From Arthrobacter sp. Leaf137 (GTDB taxonomy: Bacteria; Actinomycetota; Actinomycetes; Actinomycetales; Micrococcaceae): DNA of 64,000 bases. Positions 17,203-25,878 of this stretch are shown piece after piece. The stretch covers positions 186,001 to 250,000 of the forward strand of contig NZ_LMOI01000024.1 in assembly GCF_001423525.1 (NCBI RefSeq). Direction: 5' to 3'. A program made the position numbers and the translations under genes. The notes beneath the pieces are model-generated. The model did not search any database. It was given only the letters and a program-made list of their open reading frames with translations, and had not been told where the DNA came from. Within the stretch, counting starts at the first letter, position 1; every line of letters starts with the position of its first letter.

Positions 17203-18213
17203 ATGAGTTCGCCTGCTTCCCGTCCAGTCCCTCCGGCCGCTGCCAACCTGCTTAACCTTCGCGGCGCCGTCGATCTTTCCAGCCTGAAGCAACGCCCCGC
17301 CGCTCCGTCGCCGTCGCCGTCAGCGGCCCCGCCGGCACTTGACGGCCCGGCGGGCACCCCGGCTGCCGGTGCGCCGGGCGGGCCCGGAAATGGCCCCGAG
17401 CTGAGGGTCGACGTGACGGAGCAGAACTTCCAGCAGCTCGTCGAGCTCTCCGCGCAGGTGCCTGTGGTCTTTGCCCTGTGGGCTCCGTACTCCCCGGAAT
17501 CCGCTGCGGCCCTTGAGGTCCTTGACCGTGTGGTGGCCGGCTACGGCGGCCGGCTGGTCCTGGGCGCCGCGGACATCGAAGCGTTCCCGCAGCTTGCCCA
17601 GGCCTTCCAGGTCCAGGCCGTGCCCACCGCAGTGGCCGTCCTGAAGGGGCAGCCGGTTCCCCTCTTCCAGGGCCATGCCGAGGAAGAGCAGGTTCGGAGC
17701 CTCTTCGACGAGCTGCTGAAAGTTGCCGCCGCCAACGGTGTCACCGGCAGCCTGAACGCCGGGGACGGCGGCGAACCGGAAGAAGCGCCCTTGCCGCCGC
17801 TGCACCAGGCCGCGTACGACGCCATCGAGGCCGGGGACTATGAGTCAGCAGCCGAAGCGTACCGGCAGGCCCTTAACGAGATGCCGTCCGATCATGAGGC
17901 CAAGGCCGGCCTGGCACAGGTGGAGCTGATGGCCAGGCTCCAGGTGGTGTCCGCCCAGGACAGCGAAGCCGTCCGGGCCCTCGCAGCCAACGAGCCGGAC
18001 AACATTGAAGCGCAGCTGGGAGTCGCGGACCTGGATGTCGCCGGGGGCCATGTGGAAGATGGGCTGAACCGCGTGGTGGCGTTCATCGGCCGGAACTTCG
18101 GCCCGGAGCGCGAGACCGCACGGGTGCGGCTGCTGGAGCTGTTCGACGTCGTAGGAGCCTCGGACGAACGCGTGGCCAAGGCGCGCCAGGCCCTGGCGAG
18201 GGTGCTCTTCTAG
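17203..18213 (+). CDS. YbbN-like thioredoxin-fold/TPR protein without active-site cysteines
   Basis: A 336-residue protein. A Pro/Ala-rich N-terminus (residues 1-65) is followed by a thioredoxin-like domain (about 70-180) and tetratricopeptide-type helices (about 205-336). The usual WCxxC is replaced by ALWAPYSPES, so both redox cysteines are gone. E. coli CnoX/YbbN keeps a partial motif and acts as a holdase co-chaperone. Here only a binding role is plausible. The stop overlaps the next gene's GTG (TAGTG), so the Old Yellow Enzyme gene is translationally coupled. Confidence 0.82.
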   Translation: MSSPASRPVPPAAANLLNLRGAVDLSSLKQRPAAPSPSPSAAPPALDGPAGTPAAGAPGGPGNGPELRVDVTEQNFQQLVELSAQVPVVFALWAPYSPESAAALEVLDRVVAGYGGRLVLGAADIEAFPQLAQAFQVQAVPTAVAVLKGQPVPLFQGHAEEEQVRSLFDELLKVAAANGVTGSLNAGDGGEPEEAPLPPLHQAAYDAIEAGDYESAAEAYRQALNEMPSDHEAKAGLAQVELMARLQVVSAQDSEAVRALAANEPDNIEAQLGVADLDVAGGHVEDGLNRVVAFIGRNFGPERETARVRLLELFDVVGASDERVAKARQALARVLF

Positions 18214-19310
18214 TGCCCGCGCTCTTTGAGCCGCTGAAGTTGAGGTCGCTGGAACTGCCGCACCGGGGCTGGGTATCGCCCATGTGCCAGTACAGCTGCG
18301 ACCCCCACGCCGGCCCGGGAGTTCCCAACGACTGGCACCTGATGCATTTGGGCTCCTTTGCCGCCGGCGGGGCCGCGCTGATCCTCACCGAGGCAGCAGC
18401 CGTGAACCCCGAAGGCCGCATCAGCCCGCGCGACGCAGGCATCTGGAACGACGATCAGGTGCAGGCCTGGCGGCGGATCACCACGTTCGTTCACCAGCAC
18501 GGTACCGGCGGGGCCAGGATCGGCGTCCAGTTGGCCCACGCCGGCCGGAAGGCCTCCACGTTCTGGCCGTTTTCCGGCAGGCGCGGGACCGTGCCCGAAG
18601 CCGAGGGCGGCTGGACCACGGTGGGCCCGTCGGCGCTCGCCTTCGAGGGGTATGACGTTCCCGCGGCCATGACCGGGAACCAGATCCAGGCAGTGATCGC
18701 GGATTTCGCAACTGCTGCGGCGCGGGCGGTCGACGCCGGCTTCGACACAGTGGAGATCCACGGCGCCCACGGCTACCTGCTGCACCAGTTCCAGAGCCCC
18801 TTGAGCAACACCCGTGACGACGAATGGGGCGGCGACGAGAAGCGGCGGAACCGCCTGATGCTCGCCGTCATCGATGCCGTCCGGGCCGCCATCCCGGACT
18901 CGATGCCGCTCCTGCTGCGGATTTCCGCCAGCGACTGGGCGCCGGGCGGTATCGGCCTGCCGGAGTCTGTCCGCCTGGCGCGCGAGGCCGCGGAGCATGG
19001 CGTGGACCTGATCGACGTTTCCAGCGGGGGAGCGGTGGCCCATCAGGAAATCACCGTGGGACCGGGTTACCAGACCGGTTTCGCCGCCGCCATCCGGGAG
19101 GAAGCCGGAGTGCCCACTGGCACCGTGGGACTCCTGACCTCCGCCGGGCAGGCGGAGCATGCCGTGGCCACAGGCCAGGCGGATGCGGTGCTGATTGCCA
19201 GGGCGGCGCTCCGCGACCCGCACTGGTGGCTTCGGGCGGCCTTCGAGCTGGGCCATGACCTGCCCTGGGTTCCGCAGTATGAGCGCGCCATTCCGCGGCG
19301 CTCGTTCTGA
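18213..19310 (+). CDS. Old Yellow Enzyme family NADH:flavin oxidoreductase (YqjM-like)
   Basis: A 365-residue FMN enzyme that reduces activated C=C bonds of enones with NAD(P)H. It is the thermophilic-like/YqjM subclass: the redox-tuning Cys25 lies in SPMCQYS. The family segments HAGRKAS, HGAHGYLLHQF and SPLSNTRDDEWGG follow, and a C-terminal Arg finger region is present. GTG at 18213 overlaps the preceding stop. The physiological substrate is unknown; stress-generated electrophiles are common candidates. Confidence 0.9.
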   Translation: MPALFEPLKLRSLELPHRGWVSPMCQYSCDPHAGPGVPNDWHLMHLGSFAAGGAALILTEAAAVNPEGRISPRDAGIWNDDQVQAWRRITTFVHQHGTGGARIGVQLAHAGRKASTFWPFSGRRGTVPEAEGGWTTVGPSALAFEGYDVPAAMTGNQIQAVIADFATAAARAVDAGFDTVEIHGAHGYLLHQFQSPLSNTRDDEWGGDEKRRNRLMLAVIDAVRAAIPDSMPLLLRISASDWAPGGIGLPESVRLAREAAEHGVDLIDVSSGGAVAHQEITVGPGYQTGFAAAIREEAGVPTGTVGLLTSAGQAEHAVATGQADAVLIARAALRDPHWWLRAAFELGHDLPWVPQYERAIPRRSF

Positions 19311-19321
19311 GGAGACAGTCC

Positions 19322-19663
19322 TTGAACGGGCAGTCCGGTCCGAAACCATCCGATGACGCAGCACCCCGCGGCGCCGTCCCGTCGGGCAACTCCGCGTCAG
19401 GCTCTTCCCCCTCCGAGCCCACGGGCCGGGAGCTGGAGGCTGCCATCCTGAAGCTGCTGGCCGCCCGGGCAGCCACGTCCACCATTTGCCCGTCCGATGC
19501 CGCCCGCGCCGTGGGCGGGGAGCACTGGCGGGCTCTGATGGAGCCGGTCCGCCAAGCCGCCCGCCGGCTGGTTGACGCTGGCGACGCCGAAGTCACCCAA
19601 GGCGGTTCCGTGGTGGATCCGGCCACTGCCAAGGGCCCCATCCGCATCCGCAAGGTCCGTTAG
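19322..19663 (+). CDS. DUF3253 domain protein
   Basis: A 113-residue protein. The first 40 residues are Ser/Pro-rich and probably disordered. The rest is a winged-helix-like DUF3253 domain (LEAAILKLLAARAATSTICPSDAARAVGG..WRALMEPVRQAARRLVDAG). The TTG start at 19322 is supported by GAGGAGA, ten bases upstream and directly after the Old Yellow Enzyme stop, so the two are probably cotranscribed. Function is unknown; the fold would allow nucleic-acid binding. Confidence 0.8.
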   Translation: MNGQSGPKPSDDAAPRGAVPSGNSASGSSPSEPTGRELEAAILKLLAARAATSTICPSDAARAVGGEHWRALMEPVRQAARRLVDAGDAEVTQGGSVVDPATAKGPIRIRKVR

Positions 19664-19739
19664 GGGCCCGTCCGCGGACGCCGTCGTACGCCTTTGTCGC
19701 TACTCCTCCGGGAGGACCCCAGGGGCGGCACCCGCGGGC

Positions 19740-19745
19740 TAGTCT
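19740..19745 (+). promoter_or_regulatory. -10 box for leaderless ABC ATPase gene
   Basis: TAGTCT ends six bases before the ATG at 19752. Confidence 0.5.
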
Positions 19746-19751
19746 GGCTTC

Positions 19752-20570
19752 ATGACTGCTCCGCAACCGCACCCGGCGCTTCCACCCACCCCTGCCGGCC
19801 CACCCCCGGGCGGGGCCGTTCCGGCCCTTTCCATCCGGGGGCTGGCCAAGCGTTTTGGCACCAAGATCGCCGTCGACGGAATCAGCCTCGATGTCCCGGC
19901 CGGCTCCTTCTACGGCATCGTGGGTCCCAACGGCGCCGGCAAGACCACCACCCTGTCGATGGCGACGGGGCTTCTCCGCCCGGACTTCGGCACGGCCCTG
20001 GTGCATGGCGTGGATGTGTGGGCGAATCCACTGGAGGCCAAACGGCTGATGGGCATCCTCCCGGACGGCGTCCGGCTCTTCGACCGCCTCACCGGAGAAC
20101 AGCTCATCACCTATGCCGGGCTGCTGCGTGGCATGGACCGCGGGGTGGTGGCTTCCCGGGTGGGCGAGCTGCTCGCTGCCATGGACCTGGCCCAGGACGC
20201 CGGCACCCTGGTGGTGGACTACTCGGCCGGCATGACCAAGAAGATCGCCCTTGCCTCCGCATTGATCCACGCCCCGCGGCTCCTGGTCCTCGATGAACCC
20301 TTTGAAGCTGTGGACCCGGTCTCGGCATCGAACATCCGGTCAATCCTGGACAGCTACGTCGCCTCGGGCGGGACAGTCATTGTCTCCAGCCATGTGATGG
20401 ACCTGGTGCAGCGCATGTGCGACCACGTGGCAGTGGTGGCCGGTGGCCGCCTGCTGGCCGCCGGAACCGTTGACGAAGTACGCGCCGGGGCCTCCCTGGA
20501 AGACCGGTTCGTCCAGCTGGTGGGCGGCCGAAGCCACACGGAAGGGCTGGAATGGTTGCGCACCTCCTAA
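19752..20570 (+). CDS. ABC transporter ATP-binding protein
   Basis: A 272-residue ATPase. Walker A is GPNGAGKT at residues 58-65. Walker B ends in LVLDEP with Asp181 and Glu182. The ABC signature reads YSAGM instead of LSGGQ, a mild degeneracy seen in some export ATPases. The first 30 residues are Pro-rich. It overlaps the permease gene by 19 bp, so the two make one exporter. The substrate is unknown; CcmA/NatA-type exporters of drugs, lipids or peptides are the nearest class. Confidence 0.9.
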   Translation: MTAPQPHPALPPTPAGPPPGGAVPALSIRGLAKRFGTKIAVDGISLDVPAGSFYGIVGPNGAGKTTTLSMATGLLRPDFGTALVHGVDVWANPLEAKRLMGILPDGVRLFDRLTGEQLITYAGLLRGMDRGVVASRVGELLAAMDLAQDAGTLVVDYSAGMTKKIALASALIHAPRLLVLDEPFEAVDPVSASNIRSILDSYVASGGTVIVSSHVMDLVQRMCDHVAVVAGGRLLAAGTVDEVRAGASLEDRFVQLVGGRSHTEGLEWLRTS

Positions 20571-22123
20571 GGCTCAAGCTGACACTGCTGCGCAACGGAC
20601 TCAAGCGCAGCCCGTGGCAGATCGTGGGTATCGCCTTCGGCGCCCTCTATGCCGTGGGAATCGTGGGGGCGCTGGTTGTGGCGCTGATCATGCTGGGCCG
20701 CGAAAGCCACGAAATTGCACAGACTGCCGTGGTGCTGGGCGGATCGCTCGCCATTCTTGGGTGGGGGCTCATCCCGGTGGCAGTATCCTCTGCCGACATG
20801 ACCCTGGACCCGTTGCGGTTCACCACCTTCGCTGTCCCCATGCGGCAGCTGCTGGCCGGCCTCGCACTGGGCGGCCTGATTGGGATCCCCGGGGTGGCCA
20901 CCGCTCTGGTGGGCCTCGCCACCGTGGCAACCTGGTCACGGGGCATCCTTTCGGCCGGCGCCGCACTTGTGGGGGCCGTCCTGGGAATCCTGACCTGCAT
21001 TCTCCTGTCCAAGGTAGTGACCACGGCTACGGCCAGCCTCGCCTCGTCCCGGCGCTTCAAGGACATCAGCGGCGTGGTCTTCATGATTCCGCTGATTTTG
21101 CTGGGACCCATCGTGGCAGGCGTGGCACAGGGGATTACCGCTTCCGCGGGGTTCCTGCCGGACTTCGCCCGTGCCCTTGCCTGGACACCGCTGGGTGCGG
21201 CCTGGTCCCTGGGCGGAGATGTTGACGCCGGGCAACCCGGCGCCGCCGGCCTGAAACTGCTGATTGCCGCCGCAACGCTGGCGGGCCTTACCTGGTGCTG
21301 GAAAGTCCTCCTGGAGCGTGCGCTGGTCAACCCTCCCTACGCAGGCGGTGGGAGCCGGAAGGGCGGAAAGCTGGGAATGTTCGCCCTGCTGCCGCCAACG
21401 CCCACCGGAGCCGTAGCCGCCCGTTCACTCACGTACTGGCTGCGGGACCCCCGCTACGGCGGATCGCTTATTGTCATTCCGCTGCTGGCCGTGGTGCTGT
21501 TCTTCCAGGCCAGCCAGGGCGACAGCCTGGGCGTACTTTCGGTGCTCGGGCCGCTCACGGCTTTCCTTATGGCCTGGTCCATTTCGGCCGACATTTCTTA
21601 CGACAACACCGCCTTCGCCCTCCACCTGGCCACCGGGGTCCGGGGCACCGCAGACCGCCTGGGCCGGGCACTGGCGTGCCTGATCCTTTCCGTCCCGGTG
21701 GTGCTGGCGTTCACGGTGGTGCCGTTTGCCTTCACCGGGTCCTGGGAGTGGTTGCCGGGCGTGCTGGGCCTGTCGCTGGGCATGCTGCTCAGCGGGCTGG
21801 GACTGTCATCGGTGGTGTCCGCCCGGTACAACATCGCCGTTCCGCTGCCGGGTGACAGCCCGTTCAAGAAGCCACCGGGAAATGTTGGCCAGACCATGCT
21901 GGTGCAGTTCGGCGGCATGGGGGTGCTGGCCCTCCTGGTCATTCCGGAGGCCGCGCTGCTCATCGTGCAGAGCGTCACCGGGAATCCGTTCTTCGGGTGG
22001 CTGAACCTTGGCGTAGGCCTGGCCCTGGGGCTGGTACTTTTTGTGGTGGGCGTCAGGATTGGCGGCCGCTGGCTGGAAGCCCGCGGTCCGGAAATGCTGG
22101 CCCAGCTCACTGTGAACCGTTGA
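20552..22123 (+). CDS. ABC transporter permease
   Basis: A 523-residue polytopic protein with about 12 hydrophobic segments, starting MVAHLLRLKLTLLRNGLKRS. It is the membrane partner of the upstream ATPase; the start lies inside that gene. The long single-chain form is typical of actinobacterial export permeases. No substrate-specific motif is recognisable. Confidence 0.85.
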   Translation: MVAHLLRLKLTLLRNGLKRSPWQIVGIAFGALYAVGIVGALVVALIMLGRESHEIAQTAVVLGGSLAILGWGLIPVAVSSADMTLDPLRFTTFAVPMRQLLAGLALGGLIGIPGVATALVGLATVATWSRGILSAGAALVGAVLGILTCILLSKVVTTATASLASSRRFKDISGVVFMIPLILLGPIVAGVAQGITASAGFLPDFARALAWTPLGAAWSLGGDVDAGQPGAAGLKLLIAAATLAGLTWCWKVLLERALVNPPYAGGGSRKGGKLGMFALLPPTPTGAVAARSLTYWLRDPRYGGSLIVIPLLAVVLFFQASQGDSLGVLSVLGPLTAFLMAWSISADISYDNTAFALHLATGVRGTADRLGRALACLILSVPVVLAFTVVPFAFTGSWEWLPGVLGLSLGMLLSGLGLSSVVSARYNIAVPLPGDSPFKKPPGNVGQTMLVQFGGMGVLALLVIPEAALLIVQSVTGNPFFGWLNLGVGLALGLVLFVVGVRIGGRWLEARGPEMLAQLTVNR

Positions 22124-22150
22124 TCCACCACCTCCGAAGGACGGCTTGAC

Positions 22151-22930
22151 GTGGAAGTTGTAATCCTTGGCGGCAGCCGTCCCATCGGGAAGCTTGCGGC
22201 TGACGCCATCGAACAGCTGTTGCGGCGCAAACCGGACGCTGTGCTGGGGCTGGCCACCGGCTCCTCGCCCCTGCCCGTCTACGAGGAACTGGCCGGGCGC
22301 CATGCAGCAGGGCTGGATTTCAGCCGGGCGTCAGGCTTCGCCCTGGATGAATACGTGGGACTTCCGGAAGGGCACCCGGAGCAATACCGGAACGTAATCC
22401 GCCGCGAATTCACCGACCGGATCAATATCGACCCCGCCAACGTCCATTCGCCGGACGGCTCCGCCGCCGACATCCCGGCAGCCTGCGATGCCTATGAAGC
22501 CGCCATCGCCTCGGCCGGGGGCGTGGACCTGCAGCTGCTGGGCGTTGGGACCGACGGTCACATCGGGTTCAACGAGCCCGGTTCCTCCTTCGCCTCGCGC
22601 ACCCGGATCAAGAGCCTGATCGAACAGACCCGCAAGGACAACGCGCGGTTCTTCACCAGCCTGGCCGACGTTCCGCACCATGTGATCACGCAGGGCCTGG
22701 GCACCATCATGGACGCCCGGCACGTGATCCTGATCGCAACCGGAGCCCAGAAGGCACAGGCGGTCCGGGACTTCGTGGAGGGCCCCGTTGCTGCGATCTG
22801 CCCGGCCTCGGTCCTGCAGTTCCACCCGCATGCCACCGTCCTGGTGGACGAGGCCGCCGCTTCGGCCCTGAAACTCGCCGATTTCTACCGGCATACCTAT
22901 GACAACAAGCCCTCCTGGCAGGGCATTTAG
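22151..22930 (+). CDS. nagB: Glucosamine-6-phosphate deaminase
   Basis: A 259-residue enzyme converting glucosamine-6-phosphate to fructose-6-phosphate and ammonia, in amino-sugar catabolism. It has the family motifs GLATGSSPLPVY, FALDEYVGL and GVGTDGHIGFNEPG, with the catalytic Asp/His/Glu set, and the late segment ALGTIMDARH-like (QGLGTIMDARHVILIATG). GAAGGA precedes the GTG start at 22151. It follows the ABC permease by 27 bp and may be cotranscribed; no nagA is in the window. Confidence 0.93.
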   Translation: MEVVILGGSRPIGKLAADAIEQLLRRKPDAVLGLATGSSPLPVYEELAGRHAAGLDFSRASGFALDEYVGLPEGHPEQYRNVIRREFTDRINIDPANVHSPDGSAADIPAACDAYEAAIASAGGVDLQLLGVGTDGHIGFNEPGSSFASRTRIKSLIEQTRKDNARFFTSLADVPHHVITQGLGTIMDARHVILIATGAQKAQAVRDFVEGPVAAICPASVLQFHPHATVLVDEAAASALKLADFYRHTYDNKPSWQGI

Positions 22931-23057
22931 CGGCACCTCCGGCACGCGGGCGCGTCCCGGGAACGTACGACGGCGGGCATCGCCGGGGTGCGTCCTGCCC
23001 CCGCGGCCCTGCCCCCGGGCGCCGCGCCGCCGTCGGACGCAGCACTGCCGGAAAGGC

Positions 23058-23063
23058 TAAGAT
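23058..23063 (+). promoter_or_regulatory. -10 box for leaderless DUF3039 gene
   Basis: TAAGAT ends seven bases before the ATG at 23071. The ATG at 23062 overlaps this hexamer, so it is unlikely to be the start. Confidence 0.55.
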
Positions 23064-23070
23064 GGTTGGC

Positions 23071-23403
23071 ATGACTAGCATGACGGACCCTCTCGAAAAC
23101 GACCCGATGCGCGAGCTTTCCGGGGCTGGAACGTCCACGGCCACCATTGAGCGCGAAGAACTGCGCCAGGAGGTCGAACCGGGGGACCGGGAGCGCTTTT
23201 CGCACTACGTCCGCAAGGAAAAGATCATGGAGTCGGCGCTGAGCGGTGAGCCCGTCATCGCGCTGTGCGGCAAGGTCTGGACGCCGGGCCGGGATCCGAA
23301 GAAGTTCCCTGTGTGCCCCACGTGCAAAGAGGTCTACGAAGGGCTCCGCCCGGGCAATGACGGCGGCAAGGGTCCCGGAGGGGACTCAGGCAGCAACAAG
23401 TAG
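23071..23403 (+). CDS. DUF3039 domain protein
   Basis: A 110-residue actinobacterial protein. A disordered N-terminus is followed by the DUF3039 core (RERFSHYVRKEKIMESALSG). A possible metal site follows: ALCGKVW and VCPTCKEVY supply three cysteines, with a nearby His. The stop overlaps the helicase GTG (TAGTG), so the two proteins are made together. Function is unknown; the tight coupling suggests it assists the helicase. I chose the start at 23071 on the position of the -10 box. Confidence 0.82.
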   Translation: MTSMTDPLENDPMRELSGAGTSTATIEREELRQEVEPGDRERFSHYVRKEKIMESALSGEPVIALCGKVWTPGRDPKKFPVCPTCKEVYEGLRPGNDGGKGPGGDSGSNK

Positions 23404-25184
23404 TGACGGAGACGCTCTTTGGCGGCCCCACCCTGCCCCCGGCCTATCCGGAACGCGCAGCCTGGGGAACCGCCCCGAAACTCCGTGCCTGGCAGCAGGA
23501 AGCACTTGACCTCTACCTGGCCAAAAGCCCCCGGGATTTCCTCGCGGTCGCAACGCCCGGCGCCGGTAAGACCACCTTCGCCCTGCGCATCGCCTCAACG
23601 CTCATCGATTCCGGCGCGGTAAACCGTGTGACCATCGTGGCGCCCACCGACCACCTCAAACGGCAGTGGGCTGACGCCGCGGCCAAGGTGGGCATCGCGA
23701 TTGACCCCAACTTCAAGAACTCGGACGGCCAGCACGGCCGCGGATTCATCGGTGTCGCCGTCACGTACGCCCAGGTGGCCAGCAAACCGATGCTGCACCG
23801 CGCCAAGACCGAGGCCGCCCGCACCCTGGTGATCCTGGACGAGATCCACCACGGTGGCGAGGCCCTGTCCTGGGGCGACGGGCTGCGGGAGGCCTTCGAC
23901 CCCGCGATCCGCCGGCTCGCGCTGACCGGAACACCGTTCCGTTCGGACACCTCGCCCATCCCGTTCGTGGAATACGCCGAGGACCGCGACGGCATCCGCC
24001 GCTCCCGGGCTGATTACACCTACGGTTATGGCAACGCCCTGCGGGACCATGTGGTCCGGCCCGTCATGTTCATGGCGTATTCGGGCCAGATGCGCTGGCG
24101 TACCAGTGCCGGCGAGGAGATGGCGGCGTCGCTGGGCGAGGCTGCCGTCACGAAAGACATCACTTCGCACGCCTGGCGGACCGCACTGAACCCGGCCGGT
24201 GAGTGGATCCCCGCCGTCCTCGCCGGCGCGGACAGGCGGCTCAGCGAGGTGCGCCGCACGGTGCCCGACGCCGGCGGCCTGGTGATCGCCACGGACCACG
24301 AGGACGCCCGGGCCTACGCCGGGCAGCTGAAGCGGATCACGGGGGAGTCGCCCACGGTGATCCTCTCCGACGACGCCAAGGCCTCGAGCAAGATCGAGGA
24401 GTTTACCGCCAGCGAAAAGCGGTGGATGGTGGCTGTCCGGATGGTGTCCGAAGGCGTTGACGTGCCGCGTCTGTCCGTTGGTGTGTACGCAACCTCAACG
24501 TCCACGCCGCTGTTCTTTGCCCAGGCTGTGGGGCGTTTCGTGCGTGCCCGCAAGCGAGGCGAAACTGCCTCGGTGTTCCTGCCGTCCGTCCCCACGCTGA
24601 TGGCGCTGGCCAACTCCATGGAAATGGAGCGGGACCACGCCCTGGACCGGCCGGAGAAAGAAGACGGCGACGGCCTGTTCAACCCCGAGGACTCGCTGAT
24701 GGCCGAGGCCAACCGGGAGGACAAAGCCTCGGACAGCCTCACCAAGGGCAAGTTCGAGGCGCTGGACTCGCAGGCGTCCTTCGACAGGGTCCTGTTCGAC
24801 GGCGGCGAGTTCGGCACCGGCGGCGAGGTAGGGTCCGACGACGAGATGGACTTCCTGGGCATTCCCGGGCTCCTGGACGCCGAGCAGGTGGGCACGCTGT
24901 TGCGGCAGCGCCAGCATGAGCAGCTGAACCGGAAGAACCGGAAGGGGCCGGCAGCGGCGGAAACCGTCATCCCCGCGGTACCGGACCACAGGATGCTGAT
25001 GGACCTGCGGAACGAGCTTGCGAAGAATGTGGCGGCATGGGCTGCCCGGACCGGCACTCCGCACGGCATGGTGCACACGAAGCTGCGCACCGTCTGCGGC
25101 GGTCCCGCTGTGGCCCAGGCCAACGAGGAACAGCTGCAGGCGCGGTTGCGGAAGCTTCAGGACTGGTTCGTCGGCCGCAAGTAG
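23403..25184 (+). CDS. DEAD/DEAH-box superfamily 2 helicase
   Basis: A 593-residue SF2 helicase/translocase of the type III restriction/UvrB-like class. Motif I is ATPGAGKT at residues 50-57, motif II DEIHH at 146-150, motif III LALTGTPFRSD, and the second RecA domain ends with AVGRFVRARKRGE (motif VI). The C-terminal 180 residues are acidic and then helical, without a recognised nuclease. No methylase or nuclease gene is adjacent, so this is not an obvious restriction system. DNA repair or recombination is the default guess. Confidence 0.88.
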   Translation: MTETLFGGPTLPPAYPERAAWGTAPKLRAWQQEALDLYLAKSPRDFLAVATPGAGKTTFALRIASTLIDSGAVNRVTIVAPTDHLKRQWADAAAKVGIAIDPNFKNSDGQHGRGFIGVAVTYAQVASKPMLHRAKTEAARTLVILDEIHHGGEALSWGDGLREAFDPAIRRLALTGTPFRSDTSPIPFVEYAEDRDGIRRSRADYTYGYGNALRDHVVRPVMFMAYSGQMRWRTSAGEEMAASLGEAAVTKDITSHAWRTALNPAGEWIPAVLAGADRRLSEVRRTVPDAGGLVIATDHEDARAYAGQLKRITGESPTVILSDDAKASSKIEEFTASEKRWMVAVRMVSEGVDVPRLSVGVYATSTSTPLFFAQAVGRFVRARKRGETASVFLPSVPTLMALANSMEMERDHALDRPEKEDGDGLFNPEDSLMAEANREDKASDSLTKGKFEALDSQASFDRVLFDGGEFGTGGEVGSDDEMDFLGIPGLLDAEQVGTLLRQRQHEQLNRKNRKGPAAAETVIPAVPDHRMLMDLRNELAKNVAAWAARTGTPHGMVHTKLRTVCGGPAVAQANEEQLQARLRKLQDWFVGRK

Positions 25185-25190
25185 CCGCTG

Positions 25191-25238
25191 AACCAAGAGG
25201 AATGGCCGGGCCCTAAGGCCCGGCCATTCCTCTTGGTT
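25191..25238. terminator. Bidirectional intrinsic terminator
   Basis: A 22-bp perfect inverted repeat (25191-25212 and 25217-25238) with the four-base loop CTAA, between the convergent helicase and pncA genes. The AACC/GGTT ends replace a T tract. Confidence 0.85.
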
Positions 25239-25245
25239 CCTGCTT

Positions 25246-25869
25246 TCAGGCGACGTCCACGCCGCCGAGTTCCATCTCTGCGAGGGTTTCTTCAAGGTCC
25301 TCGGCAATGCCTGCCGTGAGGGAACGGACCACGGTGACCGAGTATCCTGCCTGGACGGCGTCGAGTGAGGTGGCCAGCACGCAGTAGTCGGTGGCGATCC
25401 CCACCACCACAACGTCCTCGACGTCATGGCTTTGCAGCCAGTCGTCGAGGCCAACGGCGTCCCCGTCGGGCTCAAGGGCGTCTGCTGCTGAACCGGCCTG
25501 GCGCTCCCCGGTGGGGACCGCGTCCTCGGGTGCCAGCAGTCCCTCGAAGCCCGAGTACGCGGCAGCGTATTGGCCCTTCCGGAAATACGCCTCGATGTAT
25601 TCGGTGTCCAGGTCCGGATGGAGGTCCGCGCCGCGGGTTCCCGCCACGCAGTGCGCCGGCCAGCTGTCTTTGAAATCAGGGGTCTCGGAAAAGTGTCCGC
25701 CTGGATCGATGTGCCAGTCCTGCGTGGCGACAATGTGGTCGAACTCGTTGTGGTGGGCGTCGACGTATTCGCTGATGGCGCCTGCCACGGCAGCGCCGCC
25801 GTCAACGGCAAGCGCACCGCCCTCGCAGAAGTCGTTCTGGACGTCGACAATAATCAGTGCGCGTGACAT
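25246..25869 (-). CDS. pncA: Nicotinamidase (isochorismatase family)
   Basis: A 207-residue hydrolase that converts nicotinamide to nicotinate in NAD salvage. Catalytic Asp9 lies in IIVDVQNDF, Lys in FRKGQ (about residue 97), and nucleophile Cys163 in GIATDYCV. Metal-binding DWHIDPGGHF is present. AGGAGG precedes the ATG. It lies nine bases downstream of pncB on the same strand, so the two consecutive salvage steps form one operon. Confidence 0.94.
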   Translation of the reverse strand: MSRALIIVDVQNDFCEGGALAVDGGAAVAGAISEYVDAHHNEFDHIVATQDWHIDPGGHFSETPDFKDSWPAHCVAGTRGADLHPDLDTEYIEAYFRKGQYAAAYSGFEGLLAPEDAVPTGERQAGSAADALEPDGDAVGLDDWLQSHDVEDVVVVGIATDYCVLATSLDAVQAGYSVTVVRSLTAGIAEDLEETLAEMELGGVDVA

Positions 25870-25878
25870 CAGTCCTCC

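Noticed and set aside
23062..23070. ATG at 23062 as the DUF3039 start
   Set aside because: It overlaps the TAAGAT hexamer; the ATG at 23071 has the leaderless spacing seen at many other genes.
23403..25184. Helicase as part of a restriction or phage-defence island
   Set aside because: No methylase, nuclease or other defence gene is adjacent, and the neighbours are housekeeping genes; kept only as a low-key hypothesis.
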